Shown here: positions 8,519-14,017 of the stretch, one piece after another
How the letters are laid out: each line of letters opens with the position of its first letter
Numbering within the stretch: the stretch's first letter is position 1
DNA from: Gammaproteobacteria bacterium
Lineage (GTDB): Bacteria; Pseudomonadota; Gammaproteobacteria; Steroidobacterales; Steroidobacteraceae
Length of the DNA stretch: 14,477 bases
NCBI GenBank assembly: GCA_003165495.1
Contig: PMMB01000099.1
Span: 959 to 15,435, forward strand
Reading direction: 5' to 3'
Notes under the pieces: model-generated
The model's database searches: none
Told to the model about the DNA's origin: nothing
What the model saw: only the letters and a program-made list of their open reading frames with translations
Position numbers and translations under genes: made by a program

Positions 8519-9268
8519 GTGCCCGGAAAATTGATTATGGTTCGTCACGGACAAAGCGTCTGGAACGTCGAGAATCTCTTCACCGGCTGGCATGACGTCG
8601 ACCTGAGCGATCAGGGACGCCTGGAGGCGGCGCAGGCTGGACGCGAATTGCAGCGCGAAAAACTCGAGCCGCAGATCGCTTTTACTTCGGTGTTGAAGCG
8701 CGCGATCCGCACGCTGTGGTTGATTCTGGACACCACCGACCGCATGTGGCTGCCGGTGGAGCGCACCTGGCGCCTCAATGAACGCCACTACGGCGCCTTG
8801 GAGGGACTCAACAAGGCGCAGACGGTCGAGAAGCACGGCGAGGCGCAGGTCAAGATTTGGCGCCGCAGTTACGACATTGCACCGCCGGCTTTGAGTCTAG
8901 ATGACCCGCGGCATCCGCGTTTCGATCCTCGTTATGCCGATGTCGGCGTAGCTTCGCTGCCCGCGGCGGAATCGCTCAAGGACACGTTGTCGCGCGTCCT
9001 GCCGTATTGGGAATCGAGCATAGTGCCCGAGCTTCGAGCCAACAAAAACGTGCTCATCGTCGCGCATGGAAACTCACTGCGCGCCTTGGTCAAGATGCTC
9101 GACATGATGTCCGAGAGCGACATCGTGGAGTTCAACATTCCGACCGGTATACCGATGCTCTATGAATTGGACGAGCAACTGCAGCCTCTCGGCCGCCGAT
9201 TCCTCGGCGATGCGCAAGCCATCGCAGCGGCGCAAGAGGCCGTACGCCGGCAAACCGAGAAGAAATGA
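8519..9268 (+). CDS. gpmA: 2,3-bisphosphoglycerate-dependent phosphoglycerate mutase
   Basis: Interconverts 3- and 2-phosphoglycerate in glycolysis and gluconeogenesis through a phosphohistidine. The protein has 249 residues, as expected for the dPGM family. The phosphohistidine signature LIMVRHGQSVWN places the catalytic His at position 10. The substrate loop NLFTGWHDVDLSDQG follows, then RLNERHYGALEGLNK, and the second active-site His183 in VAHGNSLRALVK. The C-terminal tail NIPTGIPMLYELDEQLQPL is complete. The GTG start is fixed by the AGGAGG just upstream and by the N-terminus beginning directly before the LIMVRHG strand. It is the last gene of the co-directional block and meets the ferredoxin gene tail to tail with ten bases between them. 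Confidence 0.95.
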   Translation: MPGKLIMVRHGQSVWNVENLFTGWHDVDLSDQGRLEAAQAGRELQREKLEPQIAFTSVLKRAIRTLWLILDTTDRMWLPVERTWRLNERHYGALEGLNKAQTVEKHGEAQVKIWRRSYDIAPPALSLDDPRHPRFDPRYADVGVASLPAAESLKDTLSRVLPYWESSIVPELRANKNVLIVAHGNSLRALVKMLDMMSESDIVEFNIPTGIPMLYELDEQLQPLGRRFLGDAQAIAAAQEAVRRQTEKK

Positions 9269-9278
9269 CGGTGCAGCG

Positions 9279-9596
9279 TCACGAGTCCGGGGCGATGGCC
9301 ACCTTGAGACCCGACAGTGCCTCGGTGAAATCGACTTGGCATGACAAGCGAGAAGTGGCATCTCGGAAGTCGGACAATTCCCTGAGCAATTCCAGCTCGT
9401 CGCTTTGCGGTTTCGGCAAGCGGCCGGCCCAGTTTTCATCGACATAGACGTGGCAGGTGGCGCAGGAGCAAAGACCTCCGCAAATCGCAGCGACTCCATA
9501 ATCGAGCTCACGCAGAATCTCCATAACCTTCAAACCGGGCTTTGCCTCGATGTCATGCTCTTTCCCATCCCGGTCCACTACGATCATCCGCGCCAT
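9279..9596 (-). CDS. [2Fe-2S] ferredoxin, adrenodoxin/putidaredoxin type
   Basis: Small soluble electron carrier of 105 residues. The cluster ligands are Cys39, Cys45, Cys48 and Cys86 (C-x5-C-x2-C ... C), in CGGLCSCATCHVYVDE and LSCQVDF. An extra Cys43 lies inside the loop, as in several bacterial relatives. The acidic stretch QSDELELLRELSDF before the fourth ligand is the usual partner-binding region of vertebrate-type ferredoxins that serve P450s, ring hydroxylases or Fe-S assembly; no such partner is encoded nearby. The ATG start is supported by GGAG at 9603-9606, six bases upstream. It follows the kinase gene by 38 bases on the same strand and may be the distal gene of the TPP-riboswitch transcript, or have its own promoter; I see no convincing promoter or terminator in the gap. 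Confidence 0.9.
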   Translation of the reverse strand: MARMIVVDRDGKEHDIEAKPGLKVMEILRELDYGVAAICGGLCSCATCHVYVDENWAGRLPKPQSDELELLRELSDFRDATSRLSCQVDFTEALSGLKVAIAPDS

Positions 9597-9602
9597 TGAG
9601 CT

Positions 9603-9606
9603 CTCC
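9603..9606 (-). promoter_or_regulatory. Ribosome binding site of the ferredoxin gene
   Basis: GGAG on the minus strand, six bases before the ATG at 9596. It is the only recognisable signal in the 38-base gap to the kinase gene. Confidence 0.55.
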
Positions 9607-9634
9607 GTTGAGTATCCCGGTAGTGTGCCGGAAC

Positions 9635-10588
9635 TTAGCCGGCCCGACTACTTGCGGTTGCAATGAGGCGCGCCGCAAGCTGCTGGGCGCGGGCTGCAGC
9701 GCCGTTGACCGTGGCGTCATCAGGCGCCGCGCCGCGCGCAGCGACGCCCGACCGGGCGTCGCGGTACAGATTTAAGTAAAGCTCGCACCACAGCAAGCAG
9801 ACGTAATCGTACAACCAGCCCAATAGCCGCAGGCGCAAATATTCATCGCGTGTCGGCGGTCGGCCGGTGTAACTCGCCAACAGATCGCGCTCGAGCTCGT
9901 CCTCGAAATCATTGTTGGCGCTCCAACCCGCCAAATCCCACAACGGATCCGCGGCGTGGGCGTACTCCCAGTCGAGCAACACCATTGAGTCGCCGCGGTC
10001 GATCAGATTGAGGGTGTGCAAGTCGCTATGGCACACCACCGGATCGACGCCTGGCAGCGCCGCGAGTGCGGCCAGACGCCCCGTCGCCGCAGTTCGCAGC
10101 GCCGCGGCGGCACTTGGAGCCGCCGTAGAACTTGGGTTCCAACGGGTACTCTGTTGCACCGCTGCAGAGTAGTAGCCAATCCACTTCATCGGACTCATCA
10201 CACGTGCCGGCGTCGGCGTCGGCAACGCATGGATACGACGCAGAAGCTCCGCCATCCTCGAGAGATTCGATTGCCGTCGCGCGTCCACCGGGTTCCACGA
10301 CCGTCCGTCTACCCAACGCGCGATCAGAATTCCGCGCTGCGGATCGCAGTACTCCACCACGGGCGCAAGACCGCCGCGGACGGCACACTCGAGCACGCGT
10401 GCCTCCCAGGCGCGATCGAGGCCGAGGTCGCAGGGATTCGAGGCCGCCACCCGCAAAGCGTAGGCGCTACCGTCGCGCAGCACTCGATAGGTCTCATTCA
10501 CCAGCCCATTACTCAAGCGATGAATATCGAGTTTCCCGTTGCCCGGCACGTAGCGGGCAGCCACGCGCTCGAGTTCATCCGGCAGCAT
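9635..10588 (-). CDS. APH/choline-kinase-family phosphotransferase, probable thiamine kinase
   Basis: A 317-residue member of the aminoglycoside phosphotransferase/choline kinase/thiamine kinase family. Seen directly: an N-terminal lobe with SNGLVNETYRV (ATP-loop region) and ALRVAASNP; the catalytic loop HSDLHTLN (His187, Asp189, Asn194); and the metal-binding LLDWEYAHAADPLWDLA with Asp206. The family alone does not name the substrate. The start overlaps the end of the PnuC-family transporter gene by 14 bases, and both lie behind a TPP riboswitch, so the most economical reading is a ThiK-like kinase that phosphorylates imported thiamine to thiamine monophosphate for later conversion to TPP. 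Alternatives are a choline-like or other small-molecule kinase. Family sure; thiamine as substrate is inference from context. Confidence 0.8.
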   Translation of the reverse strand: MLPDELERVAARYVPGNGKLDIHRLSNGLVNETYRVLRDGSAYALRVAASNPCDLGLDRAWEARVLECAVRGGLAPVVEYCDPQRGILIARWVDGRSWNPVDARRQSNLSRMAELLRRIHALPTPTPARVMSPMKWIGYYSAAVQQSTRWNPSSTAAPSAAAALRTAATGRLAALAALPGVDPVVCHSDLHTLNLIDRGDSMVLLDWEYAHAADPLWDLAGWSANNDFEDELERDLLASYTGRPPTRDEYLRLRLLGWLYDYVCLLWCELYLNLYRDARSGVAARGAAPDDATVNGAAARAQQLAARLIATASSRAG

Positions 10589-11192
10589 ATGCCGCCGCCG
10601 GCAGGGTGCGGCGCCATTGCCGCATACCGATCACGATCAAGACCAGATACAAACCGAACAGCAGCATCGTGAGATACAAACGGCGCGTAAAATAGAGACA
10701 CAAACTGACTGAATCGATCACCAGCCACCAATGCCAGTTTTCGTATACCTTGCGCGCGACCAGAAAGGTGGCAAACACGCTGGACCACGTCACCATCGAA
10801 TCCACGAAGGGCCATGCGGCCGGTGTGAATCGTCGTAAAAAATACGAGCTGACCACCGATAGGGCGATGACGCTTAAGGCACCCGCCAAGTGGCGCGCGA
10901 TCCGCCAGCGACACACGGCAAGAGCGGCGCCGCCTCTGCCCTGTCGCCATTGCCAAGATCCGTAGACCGCCATGGCGGCGTAGAAAGCATTCAGCGCGGA
11001 CTCCATATACAGGTGGGCCCCGAACAGTACCCACACATAGAGACAGGAACTGACGAACGCGGCGACCCAACACTCAATCTGCTGCCGAATCGCCAGCAGG
11101 AGATACACCACCGCGAGCGCTGCCGCGATGATTTCGATCCAACTCGTATCGCGCCATGCACTCACGAGCTGGACCGAGAGAACGCGAATCAC
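10575..11192 (-). CDS. pnuT: PnuC-family transporter, probable thiamine transporter PnuT
   Basis: An inner-membrane protein of 205 residues with about six to seven hydrophobic helices (roughly 18-36, 42-60, 64-78, 103-120, 127-145, 152-168, 172-190). The aromatic/tryptophan-rich PnuC signatures are visible: YGSWQWRQG after the third helix and ARKVYENWHWWLVIDSVSL before the last ones. PnuC proteins carry nicotinamide riboside; PnuT homologues, recognised by TPP-riboswitch control, carry thiamine. The upstream TPP riboswitch and the YkoF-like neighbour make thiamine the likely substrate. Transport in this family is facilitated diffusion with trapping by phosphorylation, which fits the overlapping kinase gene. 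The GTG start directly follows the TAG of the upstream gene with no gap; a second GTG ten codons in is the alternative. Family sure, substrate well supported by context. Confidence 0.85.
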   Translation of the reverse strand: MIRVLSVQLVSAWRDTSWIEIIAAALAVVYLLLAIRQQIECWVAAFVSSCLYVWVLFGAHLYMESALNAFYAAMAVYGSWQWRQGRGGAALAVCRWRIARHLAGALSVIALSVVSSYFLRRFTPAAWPFVDSMVTWSSVFATFLVARKVYENWHWWLVIDSVSLCLYFTRRLYLTMLLFGLYLVLIVIGMRQWRRTLPAAAYAAG

Positions 11193-11212
11193 CTAAGGCG
11201 CTACGCCTAAGG
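11192..11212 (-). repeat. Imperfect inverted repeat across the ykoF-like/pnuT junction
   Basis: CCTAAGGCG and CGCCTAAGG separated by CTA: eight of nine arm positions pair. In the minus-strand mRNA the stem holds the stop codon of the YkoF-like gene (11193-11195) and touches the first base of the GTG start of pnuT. It would bury the second gene's start until a ribosome translating the first gene opens it, a translational-coupling arrangement (inference). It also reads as two direct copies of CCTAAGG (11192-11198 and 11206-11212). Confidence 0.4.
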
Positions 11213-11474
11213 GCGCCGAGTCCGGCGGCCTCAGGCCCGGGAGCACCTTCATGACGAATACCAGCTGCGGTGCGCCGGCGGCGGCCGCGGAGCGAGTCAT
11301 CTCCTCCGTCAGAATCGCCATGACTTGATCGAGAGGACCCCAAATCTGTGTCGCCAGCGCATTGGTGCGCACACTCAAACCAGAATGGGTGTTCAGGCGA
11401 TCGATGAAGGCCTGGATGGGCAACCGGTAATCGCCGGTCAACGGGTACATGCTAATTTCTACGGCCGCACGCAT
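11193..11474 (-). CDS. YkoF-like thiamine/HMP-binding domain protein
   Basis: A 93-residue single-domain protein. Its N-terminus (EISMYPLTGDYRLPIQAFID) and the block RTNALATQIWGPLDQVMAIL match the YkoF/MTH1187-type fold, whose Bacillus member binds thiamine and its pyrimidine precursor HMP next to the YkoEDC transporter. Bacillus YkoF has two such domains; here there is one, as in many proteobacterial versions, so a dimer is likely. It is the first gene behind the TPP riboswitch and is followed without gap by the PnuT-like transporter. A role in binding or handing over imported thiamine in the cytoplasm is plausible; there is no signal peptide. The ATG lies 10-16 bases after the riboswitch; an internal ATG at codon 9 is less likely because it would cut the first strand. 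Confidence 0.75.
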   Translation of the reverse strand: MRAAVEISMYPLTGDYRLPIQAFIDRLNTHSGLSVRTNALATQIWGPLDQVMAILTEEMTRSAAAAGAPQLVFVMKVLPGLRPPDSAPLGVAP

Positions 11475-11484
11475 TTTATGATTT

Positions 11485-11589
11485 ACCTACTCCCTACGCC
11501 GGCATTAACCGGGTCAGGTTCAACGGGTTCGCAGGTCAATCGAGCATTCGATTTCCCGCGTCTCAGGCCTCTTAAGACCACCCCAAGGT
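11485..11589 (-). ncRNA. TPP riboswitch (THI element)
   Basis: Read on the minus strand this carries the THI-box landmarks in order: GGGGTGG (11578-11584), CTGAGA (11561-11566), then ACCCG, TTGAACCTGA, CCGGTTAATGCCGGCG and TAGGGA (down to 11491). The outer P1 helix can form between ACCU (11586-11589) and AGGU (11485-11488). An extra hairpin sits between CTGAGA and ACCCG. The ATG of the YkoF-like gene is ten bases beyond P1, and the only purine-rich ribosome binding candidates (GGGAG, GTAGG) are inside or at the edge of the aptamer 3' side. TPP binding would therefore hide the ribosome binding site; control at translation initiation is inferred, since no terminator hairpin with a U tract fits in the space. 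It controls the YkoF-like, PnuT and kinase genes, possibly also the ferredoxin. Confidence 0.93.
11530..11560 (-). other. Accessory hairpin within the TPP riboswitch
   Basis: Between the CTGAGA box and the ACCCG box the minus strand holds AATCGA-ATGC-TCGATT flanked by CGCGGG and CCTGCG. This is a long, nearly perfect hairpin of about 31 bases, where compact TPP aptamers have only a few bases. A facultative stem at this place is known for some THI elements. Confidence 0.7.
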
Positions 11590-11596
11590 TCAGACA

Positions 11597-11625
11597 AGTG
11601 TAGCCTGCCGCGCGGATGCGTGCAA
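11597..11625 (-). promoter_or_regulatory. Sigma70-type promoter of the TPP-riboswitch operon
   Basis: On the minus strand TTGCAC (11620-11625) and TACACT (11597-11602) are separated by exactly 17 bases. Each matches the -35/-10 consensus at four or five positions. A start about seven bases on, near 11590, would begin the RNA right at the first P1 base of the riboswitch, which supports the assignment. It lies 30 bases from the divergent PhzF-family gene. Confidence 0.7.
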
Positions 11626-11644
11626 AACTCGTGCGATAGGCTGC

Positions 11645-11648
11645 GGAG
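11645..11648 (+). promoter_or_regulatory. Ribosome binding site of the PhzF-family gene
   Basis: GGAG six bases before the TTG at 11655; it decides the TTG as start. No convincing + strand promoter is seen in the short divergent gap. Confidence 0.55.
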
Positions 11649-11654
11649 ACACCC

Positions 11655-12554
11655 TTGCGCATTTTTCAGGTAGACGCGTTTACGGCCACACGCTTCACCG
11701 GCAATCCGGCGACCGTCGTGCTCGACGCGGACGGCCAAAGCGATGCCACTCTGTCCGCCGTGGCACGCGAGTTCTCGCACGCCGAGGTCGCGTTCGTGTG
11801 CGCGGCGAATGGCCCGGACCACGATGTTCGCCTGCGTTTCTTCAATGCCCGCAAGGAAGCGCCCTTTGTGGGGCATGCCACAGTGGCCGCCCATGCGGTG
11901 CTCCTCGCCTTGGGGAGGCGAAGCGCCGGCGTATGCCGCCAACATTCCGGCACCGGCATCATCGAGGTCACGGCCCATGTTGAACAATTCGCCGCGGGCC
12001 CCGGAACCCTCATAGGGTTTCGCCAGACGGTACCGGATCTGGACACCCCGCTGCCGTTCAAAACTACGCTGCGCGTCGCCGAGGCCCTGCGTTTGCCGGC
12101 AACCCAGCTGCATGAAATCATGCCGGCGCGAGTCGCTCGCAAGGGCAGCTCCCGGCTTCTCGTGCCGATCGCCGAACCCCGCCAACTGGACAGTCTCGCA
12201 CCGAATATCGACACGCTCCTGGCACTCGGCAGCGAACTAGGCACGGACGGCTTTTTTGTCTTCGCCTTGCATAGAGACTCGGACGAGTGGTCGACTGAAT
12301 CGCGCATGTTCTGCCCGGCGCTCGGCATTCCTGAGGATCCGGTCAGCGGCAACGCACATGCGATGCTGGCGGCCTACCTGTGGGATCTCGGCCAATTCGG
12401 CAAGAATTCAACGACCTTCATCGGCCACCAAGGCCGGCAAATGAACCGGCCGGGACAGGTGAGCGTGAAGATCGAGGTCGATCAGGGCAACCTGGTGGCA
12501 GCGCATATCGGCGGCACCGCGGTTATCGTCAGCGAAGGTACCTTGGCCCTTTAG
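11655..12554 (+). CDS. PhzF-family (DapF-fold) isomerase-like protein
   Basis: A 299-residue member of the PhzF phenazine-biosynthesis-like family, two-lobed proteins with the diaminopimelate epimerase fold. Seen: the N-terminus RIFQVDAFTATRFTGNPATV typical of the family; Glu44 in FSHAEVAFV at the place of the catalytic Glu of PhzF; the NARKEAPFVGHATVAAHAV motif; and in the second lobe MFCPALGIPEDPVSGNAH (218-235) with Asp228. The TTG start is supported by GGAG at 11645-11648 and by the family N-terminus. No other phenazine gene is near, so phenazine synthesis is not implied; most such homologues are of unknown substrate. It diverges from the TPP operon and ends 11 bases from a convergent lipoprotein gene. 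Confidence 0.9.
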   Translation: MRIFQVDAFTATRFTGNPATVVLDADGQSDATLSAVAREFSHAEVAFVCAANGPDHDVRLRFFNARKEAPFVGHATVAAHAVLLALGRRSAGVCRQHSGTGIIEVTAHVEQFAAGPGTLIGFRQTVPDLDTPLPFKTTLRVAEALRLPATQLHEIMPARVARKGSSRLLVPIAEPRQLDSLAPNIDTLLALGSELGTDGFFVFALHRDSDEWSTESRMFCPALGIPEDPVSGNAHAMLAAYLWDLGQFGKNSTTFIGHQGRQMNRPGQVSVKIEVDQGNLVAAHIGGTAVIVSEGTLAL

Positions 12555-12565
12555 CGAAACCACCT

Positions 12566-13153
12566 TTACCGCGCGACCGCCGTCGCCAAGGCTGCAACCT
12601 TTGCCTTCACATGTTTCGCCGTGCTCACCGCCTCGTCCAGATTGCCTGCGGCAAACGCCGCCTGGGCCTTGGACCAGAGCGAAGCCGCATCACCTACACC
12701 GGCCTTCGCCGCGTCGAGATCGATACCTGCTGCCAGTTTCTTGCTGGATTTCTTGCTTAGAAGGTCGATTCGGCTCTGAATTGCGGTGACGGCACCGGGC
12801 AACGACCCGGCGAGCCCAGTCCATTCATCATTAAGCGCCTTGAGGACTTCATCCTTCTTGGCGGCTGCGGCCGTCGCCAGTCCCTTCGCCTCACCCAGCA
12901 CCGCAGGTGCTCCCGTCACCACCGCGGCGTAGTCCTGCTTGTCGAAGGATGCCTTGAGAGCGCCGAGCTTGGTTTGAACGTCAGCCAACTGATCGGGCAC
13001 GTACTTCGCGGCTTCGGCCGATGCAGCGGTTACCGTCGCCTCAATGTCGCCGATCAGTTTTTGCGCGGGTTCCTTCTGGCCGGCGCATGCCGCCAGGATG
13101 ATCGCCACCATGGAAATCATGGCGTAGTGACTGACACGTTGGATCATTTGCAT
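12566..13153 (-). CDS. Alanine/lysine-rich helical lipoprotein of unknown function
   Basis: A 195-residue protein with a lipoprotein signal peptide: a hydrophobic stretch followed by the lipobox LAAC, lipidated Cys23, then Ala-Gly. By the Lol rule the lack of Asp at +2 predicts the outer membrane. The mature part is almost entirely Ala, Lys, Asp and Leu in helical patterns (KLIGDIEATVTAASAEAAKY, AAAAKKDEVLKAL, AKHVKAKVAALATAVAR), suggesting a helical-bundle or coiled-coil periplasmic protein. I recognise no catalytic motif. The start is supported by GAGGA at 13161-13165, seven bases upstream. It follows the TPR gene by 40 bases on the same strand and is probably co-transcribed with it. Name and function unknown. 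Confidence 0.8.
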   Translation of the reverse strand: MQMIQRVSHYAMISMVAIILAACAGQKEPAQKLIGDIEATVTAASAEAAKYVPDQLADVQTKLGALKASFDKQDYAAVVTGAPAVLGEAKGLATAAAAKKDEVLKALNDEWTGLAGSLPGAVTAIQSRIDLLSKKSSKKLAAGIDLDAAKAGVGDAASLWSKAQAAFAAGNLDEAVSTAKHVKAKVAALATAVAR

Positions 13154-13160
13154 GGGGAGT

Positions 13161-13169
13161 TCCTCTCCT
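13161..13169 (-). promoter_or_regulatory. Ribosome binding site of the helical lipoprotein gene
   Basis: AGGAGAGGA on the minus strand; the inner GAGGA ends seven bases before the ATG at 13153. A strong Shine-Dalgarno region. Confidence 0.6.
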
Positions 13170-13193
13170 GATAGCGGGCACAGGCGGCGGATT

Positions 13194-13931
13194 CTAGCTC
13201 AATTCGCGCCTGGCGCGGTCCAACCACTCGGCCTGCGCTTTGCGATAGTGCGCGGGACCCAGTCGGGCGCCATCCAGCAAATCCTTGAGGACACGGTGCG
13301 CCTCCGGCAATTTGCCGCGACGCTTGAGCAACAAGCCGTAGCGTAGACGCGCTTCCGCGCCGGGATATCCCGGTGCCAGCGTTGCATAGGCACGTTCCGC
13401 CTCGTCGAGTGCGTCCTGCGCCTCGAGAGTACGGGCATACATCAATTGCGCATCTGCTGATTTGAAATCGGGATTGTGCTGAGTCGTTCGTTCGAGCGTG
13501 AGGCGCGCCGCGGCGTAGTCCCGCTTGCCGAAATACGCTCGCGCCAATCCCAGCAACAAGGTCGGGTCGTGTTCGAAAATGCCCTTCAAACCACCATGAT
13601 AGACGTCGATGGCGGCATCATATTGGCTGCGCTCGAGGAGTTCCTCGGCGAGCCTTCGTCGCGCATCGACATTCCCGGAAACCTCTACCTCCACGCTGGC
13701 GCGGCGCAAGGCGCGGTCGGGATCGATCATACGCCGTACACCCGATTTGGCGCGACGCGCGGTTCTGCCGCCCAAAACCTGCGGCAAGATCTCCACCACG
13801 GCATAGGCGAGGGAGCCGACCAACGGCAGCAGAGCGATGGCCCAGATCCAAAGCATATTTCTTCCCGTCTTGATCACGTGCACGATCAAGCCGGCCTGGA
13901 CGGCGATTGACAGAATCGGAATGGCGTACAA
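13194..13931 (-). CDS. Inner-membrane TPR protein with PLDc_N-like N-terminal domain
   Basis: A 245-residue protein. The first 60 residues form two hydrophobic helices (about 3-19 and 27-49) with WIWAIALLPLVGSLAYAVVE, resembling the PLDc_N module found at the N-terminus of cardiolipin synthases and other membrane proteins. It is followed by a basic stretch (GGRTARRAKSGVRR) and by helical pairs from about 85 to 240 that read as three to four tetratricopeptide-like repeats (LLGLARAYFGKRDYAAARL, YARTLEAQDALDEAERAY, RYGLLLKRRGKLPEAHRVL). TPRs mediate protein contacts, so a scaffold role at the cytoplasmic membrane is likely; the partner is unknown. The start is TTG with GGAG ten bases upstream (13942-13945); a later Met26 would lose the first helix. 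It lies upstream of the helical lipoprotein gene, likely in one operon. Confidence 0.8.
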   Translation of the reverse strand: MYAIPILSIAVQAGLIVHVIKTGRNMLWIWAIALLPLVGSLAYAVVEILPQVLGGRTARRAKSGVRRMIDPDRALRRASVEVEVSGNVDARRRLAEELLERSQYDAAIDVYHGGLKGIFEHDPTLLLGLARAYFGKRDYAAARLTLERTTQHNPDFKSADAQLMYARTLEAQDALDEAERAYATLAPGYPGAEARLRYGLLLKRRGKLPEAHRVLKDLLDGARLGPAHYRKAQAEWLDRARRELS

Positions 13932-13985
13932 CGGCGACTATCTCCGGATGCGCGAAGTCCTTTGGGCTTCGGGCCGGGTATTGTA

Positions 13986-14008
13986 GCGAGAAACGCAACC
14001 GTTCTCGC
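13986..14008 (-). terminator. Hairpin after the BamE-like lipoprotein gene, possible terminator
   Basis: GCGAGAAACG and CGTTCTCGC around a CAAC loop: nine pairs with one bulged A, starting ten bases after the stop codon at 14018. The minus-strand 3' side is followed by TACAAT rather than a T tract, so a classical intrinsic terminator is not proven. It could be a weak terminator or an mRNA-stabilising stem. Confidence 0.35.
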
Positions 14009-14017
14009 ATCCCGACG

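Noticed and set aside
10016..10672. 218-codon + strand frame opposite the kinase and pnuT genes
   Set aside because: Very Arg/Pro/His-rich, no ribosome binding site of note, and opposite two well-supported genes.
10575..11192. Nicotinamide riboside transporter (classical PnuC) as the function
   Set aside because: Family membership fits, but the TPP riboswitch and the YkoF-like neighbour point to thiamine, and there is no NAD-salvage gene nearby.
11655..12554. Phenazine biosynthesis locus
   Set aside because: Only a PhzF-family homologue is present and no phzA/B/C/D/E/G relative; this family is widespread with other or unknown roles.
13953..13971. CGAAGTCC-TTT-GGGCTTCG inverted repeat as a terminator
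   Set aside because: No T tract follows on either strand and the loop is only three bases; at most a small stem in the leader of the TPR gene.
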